A stretch of 14,137 bases of DNA, from the NCBI GenBank assembly GCA_023430825.1, contig JAEYYL010000286.1, positions 1 to 14,137 on the forward strand. The letters are read 5' to 3'. Position numbers and translations under genes: made by a program. Each line of letters begins with the position of its first letter. The first letter of the stretch is position 1. A model generated the notes under the pieces. The model was not told where the DNA came from and made no database searches. It worked only from the letters and a program-made list of their open reading frames with translations. Shown one piece after another: positions 1 through 6,551 of this stretch. The DNA is from Verrucomicrobiota bacterium. GTDB lineage: Bacteria > Verrucomicrobiota > Verrucomicrobiia > Opitutales > Opitutaceae.

Positions 1-7
1 CCCGCCC

Positions 8-23
8 GGGGGCGCGCGCCCCC
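8..23. repeat. 16-bp all-GC perfect palindrome downstream of fabF
   Basis: GGGGGCGCGCGCCCCC is its own reverse complement and lies 22 nt past the fabF stop codon on the fabF-transcribed side. It sits in a tract of almost pure G and C (1-45). It could fold as a short, very stable hairpin at the 3' end of the fabF transcript, but no T-run follows it, so it is not a standard intrinsic terminator. It may be no more than low-complexity sequence. Confidence 0.35.
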
Positions 24-45
24 CCGCCCCCCACTTCCCCGGCCG

Positions 46-1296
46 CTACAGCGCGCGAAACACCACCGCCGCGTTCTGCCCGCCGAACCCTAGATTGTTG
101 CTCAACACCGTGCGCACCTTCGCGGCGCGCGCCTGGTTCGGCACGTAGTCCAGATCGCACTCGGGATCGGGTTCCTCCAGATTGATCGTCGGCGCGATCG
201 CTCCCGCCTCGATCGTCTTCGCCGCAATCACCGACTCGATGCCGCCCGCCGCTCCGAGCAGATGGCCCGTCATCGATTTCGTCGAACTCACCGCCACCTT
301 CCGCGCGTGGTCCCCGAAGACTTTCTTGATCGCGAGCGTCTCGAACTTGTCGTTGTAGGGTGTGCTCGTCCCGTGCGCATTGATGTAGTCCACCGCCTCC
401 GGCGCGACCGCAGCGCTCGCGAGCGCCCGTTTCATCGCCAGCGAGAGCCCCTTCCCCTCGGGATCAGGCTGGGTGATGTGGAACGCGTCGCACGTCGCCG
501 CATAACCCGCCAGCTCACAGTAGATCCGCGCGCCCCGCGCCTGCGCGTGCTCGAGCGATTCCAGCACGAGAATCCCCGCGCCTTCGCCCATGATGAATCC
601 GTCGCGATTCTTGTCGAAGGGCCGGCTCGCCGTCTGCGGCGACTCGTTGCGCGTGCTCATCGCCTTCATCGAACAGAAGCTCGCATAGGCAAACGGCGTG
701 ATCGACGCCTCGCTGCCGCCCGCGACCATCACATCCACGTCGCCCCGCCGGATCGCATGCGCCGCCTCGCCGATCGCATGCGTGCCCGTCGCACACGCCG
801 ACACCACGCCGAAGTTGGGCCCCCGCGCGCCGAGCTCGATCGCCACCAGCCCCGAACACATGTTGCCGATCAACGATGGTATTGTAAAAGGGGATACCTT
901 CCGCGGCCCGCGCTCGGCCATCACCTTCAATTGCGTCTCGTAGGTGAACATGCCGCCGATGCCCGAGCCGATCATCACGCCGACGCGATCGCCGTCCTCC
1001 CGCGCCATGTCGAGCGCAGCATCCTTCACCGCCTGCTTCGCCGCGACAAAACCGAAGTGCGTGTAGCGATCGTTCCGGCGCGCCTCCTTCGGATCCATGT
1101 GCTGCGCCGCCTCCCACCCGCGCACCTCCGCCCCGATCTGACAGGGAAACTCCGCCGGATCGAACAGCGACACGCGCTCCACCCCGGACTTGCCGGCCAG
1201 CAAGCTCGACCAAAACGAATCCACGTCGTGCCCGATCGAAGTGATGACGCCGAGACCGGTGACGACCACGCGCCGCGAAACAGCAGGAGTTTCCAT
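46..1296 (-). CDS. fabF: beta-ketoacyl-ACP synthase II (FabF)
   Basis: This 416-residue cytosolic condensing enzyme extends acyl-ACP by two carbons, using malonyl-ACP, in the fatty-acid elongation cycle. The thiolase-fold catalytic triad is complete: Cys168 in VSACATGTH, His308 in INAHGTSTPYND and His345 in KSMTGHLLGAAGG. The N-terminus (RRVVVTGLGVITSIG) and the C-terminal NNLGFGGQNAAVVF glycine-rich segment are typical, and the length matches FabF (about 410-415 residues). The ATG at 1296 is chosen because it precedes the conserved VVVTGLG strand by only nine residues; no Shine-Dalgarno sequence precedes it. The gene follows acpP on the same strand, the usual acpP-fabF pairing, but an intrinsic terminator separates them, so FabF is probably made from read-through at a lower level than ACP. 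FabB is the alternative, but the acpP linkage favours FabF. Confidence 0.96.
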   Translation of the reverse strand: METPAVSRRVVVTGLGVITSIGHDVDSFWSSLLAGKSGVERVSLFDPAEFPCQIGAEVRGWEAAQHMDPKEARRNDRYTHFGFVAAKQAVKDAALDMAREDGDRVGVMIGSGIGGMFTYETQLKVMAERGPRKVSPFTIPSLIGNMCSGLVAIELGARGPNFGVVSACATGTHAIGEAAHAIRRGDVDVMVAGGSEASITPFAYASFCSMKAMSTRNESPQTASRPFDKNRDGFIMGEGAGILVLESLEHAQARGARIYCELAGYAATCDAFHITQPDPEGKGLSLAMKRALASAAVAPEAVDYINAHGTSTPYNDKFETLAIKKVFGDHARKVAVSSTKSMTGHLLGAAGGIESVIAAKTIEAGAIAPTINLEEPDPECDLDYVPNQARAAKVRTVLSNNLGFGGQNAAVVFRAL

Positions 1297-1322
1297 GAAT
1301 CGAAAAAAGGAGCTGGAGTGCT

Positions 1323-1377
1323 AAAAACAAAAAGGCGTTCTGCCAGATATTTCCGCGCGGGAAACAGGCAGAACGCC
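1323..1377 (-). terminator. intrinsic terminator between acpP and fabF
   Basis: On the minus strand, GGCGTTCTGCC (1377-1367) pairs perfectly with GGCAGAACGCC (1344-1334). The 22-nt loop contains a smaller TTTCC/GGAAA-type hairpin. The 3' arm runs straight into TTTTTGTTTTT (1333-1323). This is a canonical rho-independent terminator 22 nt past the acpP stop. It points only in the acpP-to-fabF direction, since the plus strand has A-runs at that end. The fabF ATG is 26 nt beyond the T-tract, too close for a full separate promoter, so read-through is the likely source of fabF mRNA. Confidence 0.85.
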
Positions 1378-1399
1378 AAAAATCAACGGATGCTCAAAA

Positions 1400-1663
1400 T
1401 CAGGACTGACCCGCCTTCGTCTTGATGTAGTCCGTCACCTGGCCGACGGTCTGGAGCTTCTCGGCATCGGCCTCGGGAATCTCGCCCTTGATCTCGTCCT
1501 TGAACTCTTCCTCAAACGCCATGATCAGCTCGACGGTGTCGAGCGAATCGGCGCCAAGGTCATCCAAAAAAGAGGCGGTCGGCGTCACTTGCTCTTCGTT
1601 GACGTTGAGCTGGTTGACGATGATCTCTTTGACGCGTTGTTCGATGGTTTTTTGATCGGCCAT
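1400..1663 (-). CDS. acpP: acyl carrier protein (ACP)
   Basis: This is the small acidic carrier that holds growing acyl chains as thioesters on 4'-phosphopantetheine for FabF, FabG and lipid-making enzymes. The attachment site is Ser40 in the invariant DLGADSLDTVEL motif. The other helices align well with the E. coli protein (ERVKxII, VTxxASFLDDLGADSLD, VELxMAxEEEF, EIPxxxAEK). It has 87 residues against about 78 in E. coli. Besides slightly longer termini, there is a four-residue insertion after helix II (KDEIKGEI, residues 55-62), encoded by a near-perfect 12-nt tandem duplication. The ATG at 1663 gives the standard N-terminus. The gene lies 39 nt after fabG, in the fabG-acpP-fabF order found in many bacteria, and ends before a strong terminator, which fits the need for abundant ACP. 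Confidence 0.97.
   Translation of the reverse strand: MADQKTIEQRVKEIIVNQLNVNEEQVTPTASFLDDLGADSLDTVELIMAFEEEFKDEIKGEIPEADAEKLQTVGQVTDYIKTKAGQS
1478..1501 (-). repeat. 12-nt tandem duplication inside acpP
   Basis: On the minus strand AAGGACGAGATC (1501-1490) is followed directly by AAGGGCGAGATT (1489-1478), with 10 of 12 bases the same. It encodes KDEI then KGEI, residues 55-62 of the ACP. Aligning with the E. coli sequence (EEEF-DT-EIP) shows that this segment accounts for four extra residues between helix II and helix III. Confidence 0.8.
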
Positions 1664-1702
1664 GATTGAAAAGTGGTGCGCTCGGGGTAGCCGGGGCAGC
1701 GT

Positions 1703-2452
1703 TCACATCGCCATGCCGCCGTCAACGGCAAAAACTTGCCCGGTGATGTAGCCCGCCTCCTCCGAACAGAGGTAAGCCGTCATGTTCGCAATGTCCGCCG
1801 CTTCACCGAATCGCTTGAGCGGCACCGCCTCCAGAATCTTCGCGGAAACCTCCGCGTTGTTCACGAACTCCGTGGTCATGTCCGTCTTGATGAAGCCCGG
1901 CGCCACCGCGTTCACCGTCACACTCCGGCTCGCGAACTCGCGCGCGAGCGTCTTCGTCAGCCCGATCATCCCCGCCTTCGCCGCCGAATAGTTCGCCTGC
2001 CCCGCATTCCCCATAATACCGCTCACCGAGGTGATGTTCACGATGCGGCCCCAACGCGCGCGCGTCATCGGACGCGCCAGCGCCTTCGTCCAGTGAAAGC
2101 AGCTCGACAGGTTCGTCGCGATCACGTCGCTCCAATCCGCTTCGCTCATGCGAAACAACAGTCCATCGCGCGTGATACCCGCGTTGTTCACCAGGATATC
2201 GATCGTCGGAAACTCCTTCAACAGCCCTTCCGCCGCTTTCGCCACCGCCGCGCCGTCGCCCACGTCGACCGCCAGCGCCTTCGCCTTGCCGCCCGCCGCC
2301 ACGATCGCGTCCGCCGCCGCACCGCAGGAGTCCGCGGACTTCGACACGCAGATCACGGTCACCCCGTGACGCGCGAGCGTTTCAGCGATGGCTTTGCCGA
2401 TGCCGCGGCCGGCGCCGGTCACAAGTGCGGTGCGATTGTTGAACGTAAGCAT
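1703..2452 (-). CDS. fabG: 3-oxoacyl-ACP reductase (FabG)
   Basis: This 249-residue short-chain dehydrogenase reduces 3-oxoacyl-ACP to 3-hydroxyacyl-ACP with NADPH, the first reduction of fatty-acid elongation. Its features are the nucleotide-binding TGAGRGIG (residues 12-19), the structural NNAG (89-92), and the catalytic Asn114, Ser142, Tyr155 and Lys159 in NITSVSG and YSAAK. The C-terminal AYLCSEEAGYITGQVFAVDGGMAM is typical of FabG. Length and context (acpP and fabF directly downstream) support FabG over a generic dehydrogenase. The ATG at 2452 follows the pyrimidine tract TTTTTCCCC with no Shine-Dalgarno sequence. The 3' arm of a long heptad-repeat hairpin ends seven bases before this ATG, so translation initiation or upstream read-through may depend on that structure. 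Confidence 0.95.
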   Translation of the reverse strand: MLTFNNRTALVTGAGRGIGKAIAETLARHGVTVICVSKSADSCGAAADAIVAAGGKAKALAVDVGDGAAVAKAAEGLLKEFPTIDILVNNAGITRDGLLFRMSEADWSDVIATNLSSCFHWTKALARPMTRARWGRIVNITSVSGIMGNAGQANYSAAKAGMIGLTKTLAREFASRSVTVNAVAPGFIKTDMTTEFVNNAEVSAKILEAVPLKRFGEAADIANMTAYLCSEEAGYITGQVFAVDGGMAM

Positions 2453-2459
2453 GGGGAAA

Positions 2460-2555
2460 AAGTAGCGGGTAGTGAGTAGCGGGTAGCGAGTAGAAAATTC
2501 AAACCGAGCGCCGTCCGCCTTCTACTCGCTACTCACTACTCGCTACTCGCTACTT
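2460..2555. repeat. heptad-repeat inverted repeat (long hairpin) between flavoprotein gene and fabG
   Basis: The left arm is a run of 7-bp units (GTAGCGG, GTAGTGA, GTAGCGG, GTAGCGA, GTAG; 2462-2493). The right arm is CTAC followed by TCGCTAC, TCACTAC, TCGCTAC, TCGCTAC (2522-2553). The arms pair over about 34 positions with a 28-nt loop; the innermost 11 bp are perfect. Four positions are not Watson-Crick: in the minus-strand RNA three are A-C mismatches and one is G-U. Because each arm is itself repeated, the stem can also slip by whole heptads. The element starts two bases after the flavoprotein stop codon and ends seven bases before the fabG ATG. In the transcribed direction the stem runs into TTTTT (2461-2457), so it might act as a terminator or translational control. 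Confidence 0.85.
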
Positions 2556-2557
2556 CC

Positions 2558-3733
2558 TCAATACACGTCGCGCTGGTAGCGCTTGTCCTTCTTCATCTGC
2601 TTCACGTAGTCCGCGGCGGCGGCGGCATCCATGCCGCCTTGCTGCGCGACGATGTCGTGCAACGCCACGTCGACGTCCTTCGCCATTCGCTTCGCGTCGC
2701 CGCACACATAGAAATGTCCCCCGCCCGCGAGCCACGCCCACAGCTCCGCCGCGTTCTCCCGCAGGCGGTCCTGCACGTAAATCTTGTGCACCTGATCGCG
2801 CGAAAACGCCGTGTCGAGCCGCGCGACCTTCTGCTCCGCCACCCATTGCAGCCACTCTTCCTCGTAGAGAAAATCCGTCGCCCGGTGCTGATCGCCGAAA
2901 AACACCCAGTTGCGCCCCGTCGCTCCGCTCGCGATCCGGTCCTGCACGAACGCCCGGAACGGCGCGATGCCCGTCCCCGGCCCCACCATGATCGCGTCCT
3001 TCGCGCCGTCCTCCGGCGGCGCGAAATGCGAATGCGACACGAACACCGGCGTCAACGTCGTCCCGACCTGCACCCGATCCGCGAGGTAACTCGAACACAC
3101 GCCCACGCGTTCGCGATGGTTCGTCTCGTAACGCACCACCGCGACCGTGAGATGGACTTCTGCCGGAAACATCCGCGGCGACGACGCGATCGAATACAGC
3201 CGCGGCATCAGTTTCCGCTGGTGATCGACGAACTCCTGCGGCGTCAGCTTCGCGCTCGGAAACTCCGCCAGCAAATCCACGAACGCCCGCTCCTCCAGAA
3301 ACGCTGTCAGCACCGGCTTCGACTCCGGCGCCAGCAGCCCCGTGAGCTTCGCCTTCTCCCCCGCATCCGTCGCCTTCGCCGCCAGCGTCGCCACCATCTT
3401 CGTCGTCGGACCCGCCAGCGCGAGCCGCGTCGTCAACGCCTCGCGCAACGCGATCGGCTCCGCGAGCTTCAACATCGCCGGCGACACCCGCTCGTCCCCC
3501 GTCGCGCCCAGCAGCGCCAGCAACTCGTTCACCTCCGACTCGCGATTCGTCGGAAACACGCCGAGCGAGTCACCCGCTTTGTAATGCAATCCGCTGCCGG
3601 TCAGGCTCACGACAAAATGCCGCGTCTCCTTCGCCGATCCCGGCTTGGTCAACAACCGGTTCTCGACCACGCGGGCTGGAAACGGATGATCCTTGGAATA
3701 GATGGAGGGTGAGGACGCGACTTGCTCCGACAT
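2558..3733 (-). CDS. sulfite reductase alpha-type NADPH flavoprotein lacking the FMN domain
   Basis: This 391-residue protein matches the FAD/NADPH reductase half of the CysJ and cytochrome P450 reductase family. Visible motifs are FAD-binding RLYSIASS (178-185) and GVCSSYLAD (211-219), NADPH-pyrophosphate binding GPGTGIAPF (251-259), FYVCGDAKRMAKDVDVAL (about 340) and the C-terminal YQRDVY. The connecting helical domain lies between about residues 85 and 170. It starts directly with the FAD domain, with no flavodoxin-like FMN domain, whereas CysJ is about 600 residues. It should oxidise NADPH and pass electrons from FAD to an acceptor that cannot be read from the sequence. The ATG at 3733 (MSEQVASSP) is preferred over an in-frame ATG at 3799, because the extra 22 residues are Arg/Cys-rich and unlike the family. 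It heads the operon leading into fabG. Confidence 0.88.
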   Translation of the reverse strand: MSEQVASSPSIYSKDHPFPARVVENRLLTKPGSAKETRHFVVSLTGSGLHYKAGDSLGVFPTNRESEVNELLALLGATGDERVSPAMLKLAEPIALREALTTRLALAGPTTKMVATLAAKATDAGEKAKLTGLLAPESKPVLTAFLEERAFVDLLAEFPSAKLTPQEFVDHQRKLMPRLYSIASSPRMFPAEVHLTVAVVRYETNHRERVGVCSSYLADRVQVGTTLTPVFVSHSHFAPPEDGAKDAIMVGPGTGIAPFRAFVQDRIASGATGRNWVFFGDQHRATDFLYEEEWLQWVAEQKVARLDTAFSRDQVHKIYVQDRLRENAAELWAWLAGGGHFYVCGDAKRMAKDVDVALHDIVAQQGGMDAAAAADYVKQMKKDKRYQRDVY

Positions 3734-3871
3734 GCTGCCGCATGAAGGAAACCCGCCACGGCACTGGCAAGCGCGCATTCGCACCATAAGCTGGCGCACG
3801 TCCGCCGCGCGTTTTCCTACTTGTCGCGAGGCTTGCAGCTGCCGGCGAATTCCCGCCCAATCGCTTCGTTC

Positions 3872-4675
3872 ATGTCATCCGCCGAACCCATCCGCCTGCA
3901 AAAATACCTCGCCGACGCCGGCATCTGCTCGCGCCGCGCTGCCGAGGCGCTGATCGCACAGGGACAGGTCTGGGTCAACGGCACCGCCGCCACGCTCGGC
4001 CAGAAGATCACGCCCGGCGTCGACCGCGTCACCACCGGCGGCAAGGCCGTGCGCTCCACCGCGCAACCCCGCGTCACCCTCGCCATGCACAAACCCCGCG
4101 GCCTCGTCTGCTCCAACGACGATCCGCACAACCCCGAGACCATTTTCACCGTCCTCCCGCGCGAGTTCGCCAAACTGCGTTTCTTTTGCGCCGGCCGACT
4201 CGACAAGGACAGCGAAGGCCTCGTCATCCTCACCACCGACGGCGACCTCGCGCATCGTCTGATGCACCCGTCGAACACCGTCGTGAAACGTTACCACGTC
4301 ATTCTCGAGAAACCCTTCCCCGCGAAGCGTCTCCCCGCCCTCGTCAAGGGCGTCATGGTCGACGACGAACGCCTGAAGGTCGAACGCGCCGCGCTCGTCA
4401 ATCCCGGCTCCAACCACGACTCGACGGCGCTCGACGTCCACATGCACCACGGCAAGAAGCGCGAGATCCGCCTCCTGTTCACCACCCTCGGTTACGATGT
4501 GAAGCGTCTTCGCCGCTACCAGATCGGCGGCTTCCGCTTGAAAGGCATTCCGCTGCGCGCCATGAAAAAACTTTCGCCCGGCGAGATCGAAACGTTGTTT
4601 CACACGCCGCGCACGCCGCACGCCGCCCTCGAAGCCTCCGCCGCCAAATCGGCCGATTCCTCTCATGAAAACTAA
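3872..4675 (+). CDS. RsuA/RluB/RluE/RluF-family rRNA pseudouridine synthase
   Basis: This 267-residue enzyme converts specific uridines to pseudouridine in ribosomal RNA. An S4 RNA-binding domain comes first (IRLQKYLADAGICSRRAAEALI, residues 7-28, then GQVWVNG). The catalytic domain follows, with HKPRGLVCS (73-81) and the active-site Asp111 in GRLDKDSEGL. The late motif GKKREIRLL plus YDVKRLRRYQIGGFRL is characteristic of the RsuA/RluB branch and not of RluA. RluB (23S rRNA helix 89 region) is the closest guess, but substrate choice within the family cannot be settled by reading. The start is ATG 3872; a TTG at 3821 would add 17 residues without similarity to the S4 start. Its 3' end overlaps the next gene by 11 nt, so the two are likely translated together. 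It is divergent from the flavoprotein gene across 138 bp in which I see no clear promoter. Confidence 0.9.
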   Translation: MSSAEPIRLQKYLADAGICSRRAAEALIAQGQVWVNGTAATLGQKITPGVDRVTTGGKAVRSTAQPRVTLAMHKPRGLVCSNDDPHNPETIFTVLPREFAKLRFFCAGRLDKDSEGLVILTTDGDLAHRLMHPSNTVVKRYHVILEKPFPAKRLPALVKGVMVDDERLKVERAALVNPGSNHDSTALDVHMHHGKKREIRLLFTTLGYDVKRLRRYQIGGFRLKGIPLRAMKKLSPGEIETLFHTPRTPHAALEASAAKSADSSHEN

Positions 4676-5474
4676 ACTCGCGCTCCTCGCTTTCCTGGCC
4701 TCCGCCGTCGTCGCGGCCGCCGCGCCCCTCACCGCCACCACCGCCGTCCACGCCAAACCGGACGCCACCTCCGCCACCCTCACCGTGCTGACCGCCGGCA
4801 CCGAACCCAGCGTCGTGCACGACGCCCTCGCCACCACGCCCAGCGGCTGGCTCGCGATCGAGCTCCCCGGACCGTTCGAAGGCTACGTGCTCAACAAGGA
4901 CATCGAAAAAAATCTCGATGTCAGCGTTGGGGCCTCAATTCACCTCGCGCCGAAAAACGACGCCGGCGTGCTCACCACGATGGAAGCCGGCGACAAGGCC
5001 GAGATCACCGGCCTCCACGGCCGATGGACCCAGGTCCGCGTCGAGAAACAGCTCACCGGCTATATCCAGGTCGCCACGACCACGCTCGCCCAACCCGTCG
5101 CTGCCGGAGCACCGGCTCCCGCACCCGCCGCGCCGCTCTCACCCGCGCCCGTCGCCCCGACCGCCCAAGGCGTCACCGCCGCCGGCAAAGCCGCGCCGAT
5201 GTCGCTCGGCGACCCGAGCGGCGCCACGCTGCCGCGCTTGTTCCAAGGCAAATTCGTCTCGACCCGCAGCCCCTTCCGCCCCCGCCGCCCCTACGACTGG
5301 GCGCTCAACGATGACGCCGGCAAACGCTACGCCTTTCTCGACATCTCGAAACTCCTCCTCACCGAGCAAATCGAAAGCTACCTCGATCGCGTCGTCGTCG
5401 TTTACGGCGCCGCCCGGCCCGGCCCCGACGGCAAGGACATCGTCATTCAGGTCGAGTCGCTGCAGTTGAAGTAA
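4665..5474 (+). CDS. secreted SH3-domain protein with uncharacterised C-terminal domain
   Basis: The 269-residue product has a signal peptide (MKTKLALLAFLASAVVAAAA, cleavage probably near residue 20), so it is exported. Two bacterial SH3-like segments follow: residues about 22-80, ending GWLAIELPGPFEGYVLNKDI, and about 86-140, with GRWTQVRVEKQLTGYIQVA. Such domains often bind peptidoglycan or other cell-envelope ligands. An Ala/Pro-rich linker (about 142-170) leads to a compact C-terminal domain (about 190-269, including RPYDWALNDDAGKRYAFLD and DRVVVVYGAARPGPDGKDI). That domain looks like a small beta-barrel or OB-type fold, but I cannot assign it to a family. No catalytic motif is visible. 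The ATG lies within the end of the pseudouridine synthase gene. Its own stop codon is part of the first unit of the heptad repeat that follows. An envelope role is inference. Confidence 0.8.
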   Translation: MKTKLALLAFLASAVVAAAAPLTATTAVHAKPDATSATLTVLTAGTEPSVVHDALATTPSGWLAIELPGPFEGYVLNKDIEKNLDVSVGASIHLAPKNDAGVLTTMEAGDKAEITGLHGRWTQVRVEKQLTGYIQVATTTLAQPVAAGAPAPAPAAPLSPAPVAPTAQGVTAAGKAAPMSLGDPSGATLPRLFQGKFVSTRSPFRPRRPYDWALNDDAGKRYAFLDISKLLLTEQIESYLDRVVVVYGAARPGPDGKDIVIQVESLQLK

Positions 5475-5598
5475 CGAGTAGTGAGCAGCGAGTAGCGGGT
5501 AGCCAGCATTGCACGGTCGCCTGCGCCCCGGCTTCTGCTACTTGTCTCCGCGTCTCGCTGCTCCCTCTACTCACTACTCGCTACCCCCTTCGCTACTT
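5471..5598. repeat. second heptad-repeat inverted element, between the SH3-protein gene and folD
   Basis: The left arm is GTAACGA, GTAGTGA, GCAGCGA, GTAGCGG, GTAGCCA (5471-5505), degenerate copies of the heptad seen at 2460-2555. The right arm is CTACTCACTACTCGCTAC (5567-5584), then CCCCTT and CGCTACTT up to 5598. The best paired part matches the first two left heptads (GTAACGAGTAGTGA) with TCACTACTCGCTAC. The loop region between the arms is longer (about 60 nt) and holds further partial units (CTGCTACTTG, TCTCGCTGCTCC). It fills the whole spacer: the first heptad contains the TAA stop of the upstream gene, and the last unit ends five bases before the folD ATG. Confidence 0.75.
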
Positions 5599-5603
5599 CT
5601 CCC

Positions 5604-6482
5604 ATGCCCCTCATCGACGGAAACCAAATCGCCGCCGCAATCATCGCGGAGCTGAAAACCGAAGTCGCCGCCATCGCCGGCCGCAAACCCTGCATCGCGC
5701 TCGTCCGCGTCGGCGAGGACCCCGCGTCGGTTTCCTACGTGAAGAAAAAGGAAAAGACCGCCGCCGAGATCGGCCTCACCAGCCGCATCATCCTGCCGCC
5801 GATCACGATCTCGCAGGACGAACTTTTCAAACTCCTCGACGACCTCAACGCCGATCCCACCGTCGACGGCATTCTCGTCCAATCCCCCTTGCCGAAACAC
5901 ATCGACGAAGTCGCCGTGTTCCGCCGCGTCTCCGCCGCAAAAGACGTCGACGGCTTCAACACCCTCAATCTCGGCAAGGTCGCCCAAGAGGACGAGACCG
6001 GCTTCGTCGCCTGCACGCCCGCCGGCATCATGGAACTGCTCGCGCGCAGCGGCGTCGACCTGAAGGGCAAGCACGTCGTCGTCCTCGGCCGCTCGCTCAT
6101 CGTCGGCAAACCCGTCGCCCTGCTCGCCCTCCAGAAAAAAGCCGGCGCCAACGGCACCGTCACCATCTGCCACTCCGGCACCGCGAATCTTCCCGCGCTC
6201 ACCCGCCAGGCCGACGTCCTCATCGCCGCGATCGGCCGCGCCGAGTTCGTCACCGCCGACATGGTGAAGCCCGGCGCCGTCGTGATCGATGTCGGCATCA
6301 ACCGCGTCCCCGATACTTCGAAGAAGACCGGCTACCGCCTCACCGGCGACGTGCATTTCCCCACCATCTCCCTCGTCGCCAGCCAGATCACCCCCGTGCC
6401 CGGCGGCGTCGGCCCGATGACCGTGGCGATGCTGATGAAAAACACCGTCAAGGCATTCAGACAGTCGCAGCCCGCCGCCTAG
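5604..6482 (+). CDS. folD: bifunctional methylenetetrahydrofolate dehydrogenase/cyclohydrolase (FolD)
   Basis: This 292-residue cytosolic enzyme interconverts 5,10-methylene-, methenyl- and 10-formyl-tetrahydrofolate, supplying one-carbon units for purines, thymidylate and fMet. Key features are the substrate-site YVKKKEK with catalytic Lys49 (Tyr45 at the folate site), DGILVQSPLP (88-97, Gln93), KDVDGF (Asp116), the NADP-binding GRSLIVGKP (162-170), and the closing PVPGGVGPMTVAMLM. The usual VQLPLP reads VQSPLP here, a mild substitution in the active-site loop. The length is normal for FolD. The ATG at 5604 gives the standard N-terminus (LIDGNQIA) and is preceded by CTACTTCTCCC from the heptad element, not by a Shine-Dalgarno sequence. 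The 10-formyl-THF product links it functionally to purine synthesis, as with guaB further along. Confidence 0.96.
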   Translation: MPLIDGNQIAAAIIAELKTEVAAIAGRKPCIALVRVGEDPASVSYVKKKEKTAAEIGLTSRIILPPITISQDELFKLLDDLNADPTVDGILVQSPLPKHIDEVAVFRRVSAAKDVDGFNTLNLGKVAQEDETGFVACTPAGIMELLARSGVDLKGKHVVVLGRSLIVGKPVALLALQKKAGANGTVTICHSGTANLPALTRQADVLIAAIGRAEFVTADMVKPGAVVIDVGINRVPDTSKKTGYRLTGDVHFPTISLVASQITPVPGGVGPMTVAMLMKNTVKAFRQSQPAA

Positions 6483-6551
6483 CCGCGCCTCGCCCCGCGC
6501 CCGCCGCTACGGAACTTGCTCCACTCCGGCGAAACGTTTTCTCTCCGTCGA

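Noticed and set aside
3875..4837. 320-codon open frame on the minus strand opposite the pseudouridine synthase
   Set aside because: Low-complexity Ala/Gly/Val-rich translation with no motifs; the plus-strand frame has the S4 domain and catalytic Asp.
5475..5603. Tetrahydrofolate riboswitch upstream of folD
   Set aside because: The spacer is fully explained by the heptad element; no riboswitch core was seen.
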